Notes under the pieces: generated by a model
What the model was told of the DNA's origin: nothing
The model's input: only the letters and a program-made list of their open reading frames with translations
Databases searched by the model: none
Part shown: positions 42,882-51,213 of the stretch, piece by piece
How the letters are laid out: each line of letters begins with the position of its first letter
Numbering within the stretch: position 1 is the first letter of the stretch
Program-made: the position numbers and the translations under genes
NCBI RefSeq assembly: GCF_012849555.1
Contig: NZ_CP051685.1
Coordinates: 496,001 to 560,000, forward strand
DNA: 64,000 nt
Direction: 5' to 3'
From: Massilia forsythiae
Lineage (GTDB): Bacteria > Pseudomonadota > Gammaproteobacteria > Burkholderiales > Burkholderiaceae_D

Positions 42882-44020
42882 GTCGGGGATACCTCACTCA
42901 AATGGGCCGGCACGACGACCTCGTTGGGGAACCGCGGCGCGGCCTGGCGCCGGCCCGCGCGGAAAGCGTTCAATTGCAGCACGTAGTTCAGCACCTGCGA
43001 TACCGCCTGGTACAGCTGGGCCGGGATCTGCTGCTGCACCTGGCTGGTGTTGTAGATGGCGCGTGCCAGCGGCGGCAGCGCGATCGTCTCGATCTTGTGC
43101 TTGGCGGCGATCGCGCGGATGTACAGCGCCATCTCGTCCACGCCCTTGGCCACCACGAACGGGGCCTCGGCGCGCTCTAGATCGTATTTCAGGGCCACCG
43201 CGTAGTGCTCGGGATTGACGATCACCACGTCGGCGCCGGGCACGGTCTTGTTGACGTTGCGGCGCGCCAGCTGTTGCTGCAGCTGGCGGATGCGCGACTT
43301 CACTTCGGGCTTGCCCTCGTTGCTCTTGTATTCTTCCTTCACTTCCTGCTTGCTCATGCGCTGGCCGCGCGCGAACAAAAACGATTGCAGCGGCACGTCG
43401 ATCAGCGCGAACAGCAGGAACACCGTCACCAGCGACATCAGGCCGTCGAACATCAGCCCGGCGCCGTGCAGCAGCGCGTCGTTCAGCGGCATGCGCTGCA
43501 GGTCGACCCAGGCGCCCACGCCGGAACGTACCACGTGTACCAGCACCACGCCCAGCAGCGCCGCCTTGCCGACCGAGATGGCGAAGGTGCTCCAGTGCTT
43601 GGCCGATCCCAGTTGCCCGAGGTTGCGGATCGGGCTGAAGCGGTCGAAGCGCGGCATCAGGTTGTTGGCGGAAAAAGCCACGCCGCCCGGCACCAGGCTG
43701 GCCACGACGATCGCCAGCGGCACGCCCAGCAGCGGCAGCACCATCTTCACCAGCAGCGCGGCGGCGCCGCCCCACACCACGGACAGCGCATTTTCGGTGG
43801 AGCCGGCCGCGCCCAGCGGCGCGTACACCAGCCGGAACAGCGCGCGGAACGATTCCAGGTAGTCCGGCAGCAGGAACACGAACAGCTTCAGGCTGACCAG
43901 GATACCGACCGCGGTGGCCAGGTCCTTCGAGCGCACCACCTGGCCCTGCTCGCGCGCCTTTTTCAGTTTCTGGGCCGAGGCCTTTTCTGTCTTGTCGCCG
44001 CCGCTGTCGTTGTCAGCCAT
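42878..44020 (-). CDS. flhB: Flagellar export switch protein FlhB
   Basis: A 380-aa inner membrane protein with four transmembrane helices (~30-50, ~85-115, ~145-170, ~185-212) and a cytoplasmic domain. The autocleavage motif, NPTH in most FlhB, reads N269-P270-E271-H272 here (VIVNPEHYAVALKYD). N-P, the bond that is cut, and the His are kept, so self-cleavage is expected. The N-terminus DKTEKASAQKLKKAREQGQV is typical. It controls the change from hook to filament export together with FliK. Overlaps fliR by 8 bp. Confidence 0.95.
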   Translation of the reverse strand: MADNDSGGDKTEKASAQKLKKAREQGQVVRSKDLATAVGILVSLKLFVFLLPDYLESFRALFRLVYAPLGAAGSTENALSVVWGGAAALLVKMVLPLLGVPLAIVVASLVPGGVAFSANNLMPRFDRFSPIRNLGQLGSAKHWSTFAISVGKAALLGVVLVHVVRSGVGAWVDLQRMPLNDALLHGAGLMFDGLMSLVTVFLLFALIDVPLQSFLFARGQRMSKQEVKEEYKSNEGKPEVKSRIRQLQQQLARRNVNKTVPGADVVIVNPEHYAVALKYDLERAEAPFVVAKGVDEMALYIRAIAAKHKIETIALPPLARAIYNTSQVQQQIPAQLYQAVSQVLNYVLQLNAFRAGRRQAAPRFPNEVVVPAHLSEVSPT

Positions 44021-44792
44021 GGGCTAGCCTCATCTGCTGCTGGAGCATCTCCAGCACCTGGTTGGTCATCTGCACGTAGTGCTCGGGAACGAAGCGCACC
44101 ACCTGCACCAGCATCATCAGGCCGAACAGCGTCACCAGCGAAAAGCCGAGCGAGAACAGGTTCAGCGAGGGCGCCACGCGGTTCAGGAAGCCGAAGCCGA
44201 TCTGCACCACCAGTGTCGAAAACACGATCGGCAGCGCCAGCAGGATCGCGGCCGAGAACACCCAGCCGACATTCAAGGCGATCGTCTGCAGCAGCAGTGC
44301 ACTGTAGCCGCCGCCGACCGGCCAGGCCCGGAAACTCTGGCCCATCACGCCGGCCAGCACCAGGTGGCCGTCGATGGCGAAGAACACCAGCATCGCCACC
44401 AGGCCGAGCAGGCCGGAAATCACATCCGATTGCTGGCCGTTGACCGGGTCGTTCATCTGCGCCATCGAAAAACCGACCTGGCTCGACACCAGGAAACCGA
44501 GCATGCCGATCACCGCCATCGTCAGCTGCATGGCCAGGCCGATGGCGGCGCCGATCACGGCCTGCTCGATCATCGCCACCACGCCGGCCAGCGAGAACGG
44601 ATCCGGCATGGCGCCGCCCTTCGTCAGCGGCAGCATCAGGAACGCCAGCACCACCGACAGCAGCGCGCGCACCGTGAGCGGCACTACGCCGTCGCCGATC
44701 ACCGGCGCCGTGGTCAGCATCGCCATGATGCGGCAGAACGGCCACCACAGCGCGCCGATCAGCGGCAGCAGCAGGTTGCTGGCCTCCAGCAT
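44013..44792 (-). CDS. fliR: Flagellar export protein FliR
   Basis: A 259-aa protein with about six hydrophobic stretches and the FliR-type MLEASNLLLPLIGALWWPFC start, VGFSMAQMNDPVNGQQSDV loop (~94-112) and LNLFSLGFSLVTLFGLMML. It forms the core of the export channel with FliP and FliQ. ATG 44792 overlaps the fliQ stop (ATGA); the longer frame upstream is out of family. No fusion to FlhB is seen. Confidence 0.94.
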   Translation of the reverse strand: MLEASNLLLPLIGALWWPFCRIMAMLTTAPVIGDGVVPLTVRALLSVVLAFLMLPLTKGGAMPDPFSLAGVVAMIEQAVIGAAIGLAMQLTMAVIGMLGFLVSSQVGFSMAQMNDPVNGQQSDVISGLLGLVAMLVFFAIDGHLVLAGVMGQSFRAWPVGGGYSALLLQTIALNVGWVFSAAILLALPIVFSTLVVQIGFGFLNRVAPSLNLFSLGFSLVTLFGLMMLVQVVRFVPEHYVQMTNQVLEMLQQQMRLAHG

Positions 44793-45061
44793 CAGCCCAC
44801 CAGCGTGGCGGCGCGCTGGAACACGGCCACGCAATAATCCATCAGCTTGCCGGTCATCCAGTGGCCGGCAAGGATCACGGCCACCAGCGTCACCAGCAGG
44901 CGCGGCAGGAAGCTCAGGGTCTGTTCGTTGATCTGGGTGGCGGCCTGCACCAGGGCCACGATGACGCCTGCCAGCAGGCCCGGCAGCACCAGCACCATCA
45001 CCAGCAGCATTACCAGCTGCAGGGCTTCGACCACCACGTCGACGGCGATATCAGGGGTCAT
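44792..45061 (-). CDS. fliQ: Flagellar export protein FliQ
   Basis: An 89-aa protein with two transmembrane helices (ALQLVMLLVMVLVLPGLLAG and FLPRLLVTLVAVILAGHWMT) joined by the VQAATQINEQTLSFLP loop that is the family hallmark. It is part of the FliPQR export channel. It stands 31 bp after fliP, the only real gap in this part of the operon. Confidence 0.94.
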   Translation of the reverse strand: MTPDIAVDVVVEALQLVMLLVMVLVLPGLLAGVIVALVQAATQINEQTLSFLPRLLVTLVAVILAGHWMTGKLMDYCVAVFQRAATLVG

Positions 45062-45092
45062 GCGTTGTCTTTTTCGATGTGCCGGGCCGGCG

Positions 45093-45866
45093 TTACCATG
45101 TGTGGATGCTGCCGACCAGCGTGTTCACGGTCAGGGTCCAGCCATCCACCAGCACGAACAGCAGCAGTTTGAAGGGCAGCGAAATCACCAGCGGCGACAG
45201 CATCATCATGCCCATCGCCATCAGCACCGACGACACCACCAGGTCGATGATCAGGAACGGGATGAACAGCATGCAGCCGATCTGGAACGCGCTTTTCAGT
45301 TCGGACAGCACGAAGGCGGCCAGCTTGACGGTAAAGGCGCGCTGCATCGGCGCCATCTCGGCCGGTTCGCCCGACAGGTGCGCGATCTGGGCCAGCGCGG
45401 TCTTGCTGGTCTGGGCCAGCATGAAGCGCGACAGCGGCACCTCGGCCACCTTGAGCGCCTGCTCCAGAGATATCCTGTCCTTGTCGTAGGGGACGAAGGC
45501 CTCGTTCCAGACCTGCATGCCGACCGGGCGCATCACCAGGAGCGTCAGGATCAGCGCCACGCCGGTGACGATCCGGTTCGGCAGGCCCTGCTGCAGGCCG
45601 AGCGCCTGGCGCAGCAGCGACAGCACGATCACAAAGCGGGTAAAGCTGGTCATCATCATGACCATCACCGGCAGCAGGCCGAGGATGGTCATCAGCACCA
45701 GGATCTGCGACTTCACGGTGAGGCCGCTGCTGGAGCCGGGGATCACCCCCGGCAGCACGTCCTGCCCGGCCGGCGCCGCAACTGCGCTTGCGGCCAGCAG
45801 CAGCAGGCCGGCGCCGGCGAGCGCCGGCGCATAGCGGCGCACTGCGCCGCCCCGCCGCCGCATCAT
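45093..45866 (-). CDS. fliP: Flagellar export protein FliP
   Basis: A 257-aa protein with a signal peptide (APALAGAGLLLLAASAVAAP), then the FliP core: LLPVMVMMMTSFTRFVIVLS, LRQALGLQQGLPNRI, LTLLVMRPVG and SELKSAFQIGCMLFIPFLII with the final hydrophobic VLMAMGMMMLSP. FliP is the main channel subunit. In many flagellar operons fliO lies between fliN and fliP; here the fliP ATG overlaps the fliN stop by 4 bp, so fliO is absent. Confidence 0.95.
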   Translation of the reverse strand: MMRRRGGAVRRYAPALAGAGLLLLAASAVAAPAGQDVLPGVIPGSSSGLTVKSQILVLMTILGLLPVMVMMMTSFTRFVIVLSLLRQALGLQQGLPNRIVTGVALILTLLVMRPVGMQVWNEAFVPYDKDRISLEQALKVAEVPLSRFMLAQTSKTALAQIAHLSGEPAEMAPMQRAFTVKLAAFVLSELKSAFQIGCMLFIPFLIIDLVVSSVLMAMGMMMLSPLVISLPFKLLLFVLVDGWTLTVNTLVGSIHTW

Positions 45867-46219
45867 GGCGCGATCAGGTCCAGGTTCAGGCCTTCCAGGT
45901 CGATCACCTTGAGACCGTACTGCTCGCCCGCTACCACCACTTCGGCGCGGCCGATCGCGGTGCCGTTGACCTTGATGACCAGCGGTTCGCCGGCCAGCAC
46001 GTCGAGCGGCACCACGCTGGACGGGCCGATGTCCATCAGTTCCTGCAGCGAGATGCGGGCCGAGCCCACTTCCAGCGTCAGCGTCACCGGGATGCGGCGC
46101 ATCATCTGCGGCAGGCGCGCGGCGCGTGCGACCTGCGGCGCCGGCGTGGCGGCCGCATCGTCGCCGGCCAGGTCGTCGATGATGATGTCGCCACCGGTGA
46201 ATTGATCGTTCACATTCAT
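45863..46219 (-). CDS. fliN: Flagellar switch protein FliN
   Basis: A 118-aa C-ring protein with one SpoA domain: RIPVTLTLEVGSARISLQEL, VVPLDVLAGEPLVIKVNGTA and IGRAEVVVAGEQYGLKVIDL. The N-terminus is acidic (GGDIIIDDLAGDD). It is separated from the fliM stop by only 6 bp. Function: forms the lower C-ring with FliM and docks FliH. Confidence 0.93.
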   Translation of the reverse strand: MNVNDQFTGGDIIIDDLAGDDAAATPAPQVARAARLPQMMRRIPVTLTLEVGSARISLQELMDIGPSSVVPLDVLAGEPLVIKVNGTAIGRAEVVVAGEQYGLKVIDLEGLNLDLIAP

Positions 46220-46225
46220 TGTCTT

Positions 46226-47080
46226 TTACTCGGCATCTTCAAAAGAGGTTAAACACAGCGATCCCTTGTGCTCGGCGACCGCGGCCGTAAACAGGCGCGC
46301 CTCGTCGAGCAGGACGTCGGCCCGGCCTACATTGACCGGAATCACATCGCCCACTTTGATATCGAACAATGCCCCCAAAGTCATTTCCTTGCTGACCAGG
46401 CGGCCGTCGAGCTTGACCTGCAATGCGCTGCCCAGCGGTTCGCTGGGGCCGCGCGCCGTGCGCTGGCGCGGCTGGTCCGCGCGCAGGCTGCCCAGGATGG
46501 CGGCCATCAGGTTCTGGTCGGGGGCGATCCAGAAGCTGCCTTCCTGGCCGGCGGCGTCGCGCACCAGCACCCGCACCGCCCAGCTGCTGGCGCCCGGCAT
46601 GCTGGCGGCCAGGATGGCGTTGGCGGCGACCGGGCGCGGCGCCACCTCCATTGCCATGCTGACAGCGACGCGGCCATACAACACATCGACCATTTGTTGC
46701 GTCAACACGACGGCCAAACGGTCTTCGGTGGCGGTCACGCGCTCGCTTTGCGGGTCCCGCTGAGTTGCGCCGGCGCCACGTCCACCGTAGCGCCTTTCCA
46801 ACAGTGTCAGTAATAAACCACGCTCGAACGCCACCGCGACGGTACCCATGGCATTGCTCGCTGCCATCCAACGCAGCGCATTTTGTTGCGGGGAACGCCC
46901 GAATTCGACGATTTCCAGGCGCCAGCCGGCCCAGTAACGGCGTGCGCTGCCCTGCATGACGCTCTCGAGATCGTCCTGCAGACGCACGGCGAACTGGGGC
47001 AACAGATGGACTGGCCGCCCCAGTAGACGAGGGTCCAGTACTTGATGTTGCGCGGCGTTGTCGTTGGTCGGAATCGGCAT
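46226..47080 (-). CDS. fliM: Flagellar switch protein FliM without a CheY-binding N-terminus
   Basis: A 284-aa protein with the central CheC-like FliM domain (LLTLLERRYGGRGAG, TATEDRLAVVLTQQMVDVLYG) and a C-terminal SpoA domain (LQVKLDGRLVSKEMTLGALF, VIPVNVGRADVLLDEARLF). The first 20 residues (MPIPTNDNAAQHQVLDPRLL) have nothing like the LSQxEIDALL helix to which phospho-CheY binds in standard FliM. This motor might therefore not switch in the usual way. First gene of the long - strand operon; its promoter is in the region shared with fliE. Confidence 0.92.
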   Translation of the reverse strand: MPIPTNDNAAQHQVLDPRLLGRPVHLLPQFAVRLQDDLESVMQGSARRYWAGWRLEIVEFGRSPQQNALRWMAASNAMGTVAVAFERGLLLTLLERRYGGRGAGATQRDPQSERVTATEDRLAVVLTQQMVDVLYGRVAVSMAMEVAPRPVAANAILAASMPGASSWAVRVLVRDAAGQEGSFWIAPDQNLMAAILGSLRADQPRQRTARGPSEPLGSALQVKLDGRLVSKEMTLGALFDIKVGDVIPVNVGRADVLLDEARLFTAAVAEHKGSLCLTSFEDAE

Positions 47081-47428
47081 GTTGAAATTAACAATTTACT
47101 AATCGAGGATGCTTTCTTTTCATTCCCGTGGGAAACAATTATACCTGCTAAATTGTGTCACGACATTTGAGATTCCGCTTTGAATTCGCCATTGCCGTAC
47201 GGTAAGATGCATGCATCCAGCGTCGAATTGCGGAAATCTGCTCTGGGTATCAAAAAAGCCAACACATATTCTCGCCGCTTCTCTGCGGGAAACCAAGTAC
47301 TGCCAAGATCCTGCAGATTTAACAATTACCGCAAAGCAATCTCGTCATTTTACCAGTGACACACAGAAACACTGTAAAGCGCTGCCGGGATTGTCGACGC
47401 ACCAACTTATTCATGGAGTGGACCAACG
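47081..47428. promoter_or_regulatory. Divergent promoter region fliM / fliE
   Basis: A 348-bp region, A/T-richer than its surroundings, between the two divergent flagellar operons. It holds the palindrome at 47192-47205, about 112 bp from fliM and 224 bp from fliE. In related lateral loci a sigma54 activator gene (lafK) sits in this place; none is found here. I could not identify a certain -24/-12 or sigma28 promoter. Confidence 0.6.
47192..47205. promoter_or_regulatory. Palindromic candidate operator between fliM and fliE
   Basis: TTGCCGTACGGTAA, palindromic apart from one position, shares the core TGCCGTACGG with the site upstream of flagellin at 34053-34064. Both are intergenic and about 100-112 bp before a start codon. 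Confidence 0.5.
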
Positions 47429-47773
47429 ATGGGAACTGAACTTGCCGGTCTGATTCGGGCCGACCTGGCCGCCTTGAACAACGACGCCAGCCGCCTTTCC
47501 GTGGCGCCGGCGCTGGACGCCGCCCAGCCGGGCCAGGCGACCTCGAGCGGCAGCTCCTCGTTCACCCAGAGCATGAAGGATGCGCTGGCCAGCGTCGACC
47601 AGGACCAGCGCAGCGCCAGCGACAAGATGGCGGCCGTCGACAGCGGCAAGAGCGACGACCTGGTCGGCGCCATGCTGTCGTCGCAGCAGGCCAGCCTGTC
47701 GTTCTCGATGCTGATGCAGGTCCGTAACAAGGTCATGGGCGCCGTCGACGAGCTGCTCAAGCTTCCCGTCTGA
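47429..47773 (+). CDS. fliE: Flagellar hook-basal body protein FliE
   Basis: A 114-aa protein. The conserved C-terminal part SFTQSMKDALASVDQDQRSA, LVGAMLSSQQASLSFSMLMQ and VRNKVMGAVDELLKLPV identifies FliE, the rod component linking the MS ring and the proximal rod. It starts the plus-strand operon fliEFGHIJ. ATG at 47429, 18 bp before fliF. Confidence 0.94.
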   Translation: MGTELAGLIRADLAALNNDASRLSVAPALDAAQPGQATSSGSSSFTQSMKDALASVDQDQRSASDKMAAVDSGKSDDLVGAMLSSQQASLSFSMLMQVRNKVMGAVDELLKLPV

Positions 47774-47790
47774 TCAGGAAAAACCACAAC

Positions 47791-49533
47791 GTGATTGCCG
47801 CCCTCAAGTCCTCCCTCTCCGCCAAGCGCCTGGCCCTGCCGCCGGCGCTGTCCAAGAACCTGGCGCCGATGCTGGTGCTGGCCATCGGCATTACCGCCGC
47901 GCTGATGCTGTACATGTGGAACGACCAGTCGGGCTACAAGCCGGTGTTCGGCGCGCGCGAAAAGGTCGCCGCCAGCGACATGATGAGCGTGCTCGAAGCC
48001 GAGCACGTGCCTTACCGCGTGCACCCGGAATCGGGCCAGGTGCTGGTGCCGTCCTCGCAGCTCGGCAAGGTGCGCATGCTGCTGGCCGCCAAGGGCGTGA
48101 CCGCGCAGCTGCCGGCCGGCCTGGAACTGATGGACAAGAACGACCCGCTCGGCGTGTCGCAGTTCGTGCAGGACGTGCGCTTCCGCCGCGGCCTGGAAGG
48201 CGAGCTGGCGCAGTCGATCCTGACGATGGACGCGATCGCCTCGGCACGTGTGCACCTGGCGATCGCCAAGTCGTCCTCGTTCGTGGCCAGCGACGGCGAC
48301 AAGTCGTCGGCCTCGGTGGTGGTCGCGGTCAAGCCGGGCCGCACCCTGTCCAACGAGCAGATCGCCGCCATCGTCAACCTGGTCTCGGGCAGCGTGGCCA
48401 GCCTGGCGCCGAACCGCGTGTCGCTGGTCGACCAGAACGGCAACTACCTGTCGGCGCGCGTCGACCTGTCGGACGGCTTCGACGGCGCATCGCAGGGCGA
48501 CACCGCCGCCAAGCATTACCAGGACGAGGTGCGCGCCAACGTCGCCGGCCTGCTCGGCCCGGTGCTCGGCGCCGACAACTTCAAGGTCAGCGTCACCGCC
48601 GACATCGACAACGACCGCATCGAGGAAACCCAGGAAAAGTACGGCGAAGCGCCGAAGGTCACGAGCGAAGCCTCGCGCGAGGAGATGGAAAAGAACCGCA
48701 TGGCGATGGGCGTGCCGGGCACCCTGTCGAACCGTCCGCCGGCGCAGGCCAATCCGACCGAGACCGCCGCCGGCGCGACCGGCGACGCGGCCAAGCCGGA
48801 CGACGGCAGCGCGCGCAAGAACGCCACCAGCCGCCAGTACGCCTACGACCGCGCCATCACCCAGATCAAGCGCGCCCGCGGCCGTTTGAAAAAGCTGTCG
48901 GTGGCGGTGGTGCTGAACAACGCCAAGGCGGCCTCGCCGAAGACCGGCTGGACCCCGGCCGAGATCGCCAACATCGAAAAGATCCTGGGCGGCGGCCTGG
49001 GCATCGACAAGACCCGCGGCGACGTGCTGGCGGTGTCCGCGCTCACCTTCCCGGCGCCGGCGCCGGTCGAGCCGTGGTGGCAGGAGCGCGACAACGTGGT
49101 CGACATGACCGGCTGGGCGGTGTACGCGATCGGCGCGCTGCTGGGCTGGTTCCTGATCGTGCGTCCGCTGATGCGCCTGCTGACCCAGCGCATGGCACCG
49201 CAGCCGGCCGGCAAGGCGCAGCTGGCGGGCGCCGGCGCCAACCCGGCCCTGGCCGGCGGCACGGCCGGACAACTGGCCGCACCGGCGGGTGGCGCGGGTG
49301 GCGCGGGAAACGGCGCGGCGGCCCTGGCGGCGCCGGGCCAGGCCGGCACGGCTGACGCGCCGGGCGCGATGCCGGTCCAGCCGCTGCTGGAAAACTACGA
49401 TTTGCCCCCGGCCGGTTCGGCCGTGGATGTGATGGTCGAGCACCTGAAGGTCCTGGCGGGCAAGGAGCCGGAGCGGGTGGCGGAAGTGGTCAAACAATGG
49501 GTGCAAAAGAAAAATGCCGGATCTGAACAGTAA
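47791..49533 (+). CDS. fliF: Flagellar MS-ring protein FliF
   Basis: A 580-aa membrane protein with one TM helix near the N-terminus (MLVLAIGITAALMLYMW, ~27-43) and one near the C-terminus (GWAVYAIGALLGWFLIVRPL, ~439-458). Between them are the ring-building motifs (VPYRVHPESGQVLVPSSQLG, RGLEGELAQSILTMDAIASA, ASVVVAVKPGRTL, VSLVDQNGNYLS). The C-terminal tail, which binds FliG, is Gly/Ala-rich and long. GTG start with AGGAAAA upstream. Overlaps fliG by 20 bp. Confidence 0.95.
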   Translation: MIAALKSSLSAKRLALPPALSKNLAPMLVLAIGITAALMLYMWNDQSGYKPVFGAREKVAASDMMSVLEAEHVPYRVHPESGQVLVPSSQLGKVRMLLAAKGVTAQLPAGLELMDKNDPLGVSQFVQDVRFRRGLEGELAQSILTMDAIASARVHLAIAKSSSFVASDGDKSSASVVVAVKPGRTLSNEQIAAIVNLVSGSVASLAPNRVSLVDQNGNYLSARVDLSDGFDGASQGDTAAKHYQDEVRANVAGLLGPVLGADNFKVSVTADIDNDRIEETQEKYGEAPKVTSEASREEMEKNRMAMGVPGTLSNRPPAQANPTETAAGATGDAAKPDDGSARKNATSRQYAYDRAITQIKRARGRLKKLSVAVVLNNAKAASPKTGWTPAEIANIEKILGGGLGIDKTRGDVLAVSALTFPAPAPVEPWWQERDNVVDMTGWAVYAIGALLGWFLIVRPLMRLLTQRMAPQPAGKAQLAGAGANPALAGGTAGQLAAPAGGAGGAGNGAAALAAPGQAGTADAPGAMPVQPLLENYDLPPAGSAVDVMVEHLKVLAGKEPERVAEVVKQWVQKKNAGSEQ

Positions 49534-50536
49534 CGACATGCAGGAAGTGGCCCTGAGCCCGGTCGAACAGGCGGCGATCGTGCTGCTCTCGATCGGCGAG
49601 GAACCGGCGGCGGCGGTGCTGCGCTGCCTCGAGCGCGAGGAATTGATCGAGCTGACCCAGGTGATGAGCCGGATGAGCGGCATCAAGGTCGACGCGGTCA
49701 AGAACGCCGCGCAAAAGTTCTTCGACGACTACCGCCAGCAGAGCGGCCTGCACGGCGCCTCGCGCAGCTACCTGAAGCGCTCGCTCGACCTGGCGCTGGG
49801 CAAGGAAATCGCCAACAGCGTGCTGAACACGATCTACGGCGACGCCATCCGTCCGATGATGGCGCGCCTGCAGTACGCTTCGCCGAAATGGCTGGCCGAA
49901 TACATCGCCAGCGAGCACGTGCAGATGCAGGCAGTATTCCTGGCGTTCCTGCCGCCGGCGCTGGCCGGCCAGATCATCGACGCGCTGCCGGAAGAAGGCC
50001 GCGAACTGGTGCTGCTGAACCTGGCGCGCCTGGACGAGATCGACCGCGACCTGCTGCGCGAGCTGGAAGAGCTGGTCGGCCGCTGCCTGTCGGCGCTCGA
50101 CACCCAGAGCGCCACCGTCGAAGGCGTGCGCCAGGCCGCCGAGATCCTGAATCGCCTGCCGAACAACCGCGCCACCATGGTCGAACTGCTGCGCGCGCAC
50201 GATCCGGAAGTGGTGTCGCAGATCGAGATGTCGATGTACGACTTCTTCATCCTGTCGAAACAGACCGAGCAGACCATCTCGCGCCTGCTCGACGAGATCC
50301 CGCTGGAGCAGTGGGCGGTGGCGCTGAAAGGCGCCGAGCCGGCCCTGCGCGACGCCCTGCTGGGCGCCATGCCGAAGCGCCAGGCGCAAAGCTTCGAAGA
50401 CCTGATGCGCCGCTCCGGCCCGGTGCCGATGTCGCGCATCGAGCAGACCCGGCGCGACATCATGGCCTCGGTCAAGGAGCTGGTCGACAACGGCGAGATC
50501 GAAGTCCAGTTGTTCGCCGAGGCGACCGCCGAATGA
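49514..50536 (+). CDS. fliG: Flagellar motor switch protein FliG
   Basis: A 340-aa C-ring protein that converts ion flow to torque. The N-terminal part (AAIVLLSIGEEPAAAVLRCL), the middle (IASEHVQMQAVFLAFLPPAL with the EHxQ-type motif) and the C-terminal torque helix region (LLDEIPLEQWAVALKGAEPA, MPKRQAQSFEDLMRRSGPV) are all visible. ATG 49514 lies within the end of fliF, and the stop overlaps fliH. Confidence 0.95.
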   Translation: MPDLNSNDMQEVALSPVEQAAIVLLSIGEEPAAAVLRCLEREELIELTQVMSRMSGIKVDAVKNAAQKFFDDYRQQSGLHGASRSYLKRSLDLALGKEIANSVLNTIYGDAIRPMMARLQYASPKWLAEYIASEHVQMQAVFLAFLPPALAGQIIDALPEEGRELVLLNLARLDEIDRDLLRELEELVGRCLSALDTQSATVEGVRQAAEILNRLPNNRATMVELLRAHDPEVVSQIEMSMYDFFILSKQTEQTISRLLDEIPLEQWAVALKGAEPALRDALLGAMPKRQAQSFEDLMRRSGPVPMSRIEQTRRDIMASVKELVDNGEIEVQLFAEATAE

Positions 50537-51213
50537 AGCAATTCCGGCCCTATCACTTTCCTCCGCTGTCGCAGTTCCTGGCCAGCGGCGGCGCCGCTGC
50601 GCCATCCGCCACCGCCGCCGAAGACTGGCAGGGTGCGATGGCCGAGGGCTTCCGCCAGGGCGAGCGCGACGGCTATGAAGTCGGCCTGGAACAGGGCCGC
50701 AGCGAGGCCGCCGAGGCCGGCCATGCCGAAGGCTTGACGCGCGGCCTGGAACAAGGCCGGCAACAGGCCCAGGCCGAGCTGGAAGCGGCGGTCAAGCCGG
50801 TCGACGCCATGCTGCGCGCGCTGAAAAAGCTGAAGACCGAATTCCGCAACGCCCAGCGCAAGGAAGTGGTCGACCTGGTCGGCAAGATCGCGCGCCAGGT
50901 GATCCGCGCCGAGCTGGCGCTGCAGCCGGTGCAGATGCTGGCCCTGGTCGACGAGGCGCTGGCGGCCATGCCGCCGACGCGCGACGAGGTCGAGGTGCTG
51001 CTCAATCCGGAAGAACTCAAGCGCATCCAGGAACTCGATCCGAAGCGCGCCAAGAAGTGGAACCTGCTGCCGGATCCGAGCCTGGAGCCGGGCGAATGCC
51101 GCGTCAAGGCCGGCGACCACGAAGTCGACGCCGGCTGCCAGGGCCGCCTGGCAGCCTGCGTCGAGCAGGTGCGCGAAGCATTGACCGCCACGGCCGAGAA
51201 GGAGGATGCATGA
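50533..51213 (+). CDS. fliH: Flagellar export stator protein FliH
   Basis: A 226-aa protein. The N-terminal half has the GxxxG-rich helix of FliH (GYEVGLEQGRSEAAEAGHAE, GLTRGLEQGRQQ) and the C-terminal half resembles the V-type ATPase E subunit (VDLVGKIARQVIRAELALQP, VEVLLNPEELKRIQEL, DAGCQGRLAACVEQVREAL). It regulates FliI and docks it to the C-ring. ATG 50533 overlaps the fliG stop (ATGA); the longer frame is not coding. Confidence 0.92.
   Translation: MKQFRPYHFPPLSQFLASGGAAAPSATAAEDWQGAMAEGFRQGERDGYEVGLEQGRSEAAEAGHAEGLTRGLEQGRQQAQAELEAAVKPVDAMLRALKKLKTEFRNAQRKEVVDLVGKIARQVIRAELALQPVQMLALVDEALAAMPPTRDEVEVLLNPEELKRIQELDPKRAKKWNLLPDPSLEPGECRVKAGDHEVDAGCQGRLAACVEQVREALTATAEKEDA

Noticed and set aside
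47081..47428. A lafK-like sigma54 activator or a small gene between fliM and fliE
   Set aside because: The gap is only 348 bp; the 80-codon frame at 47211-47453 has no family resemblance and no ribosome site, and it runs into fliE.
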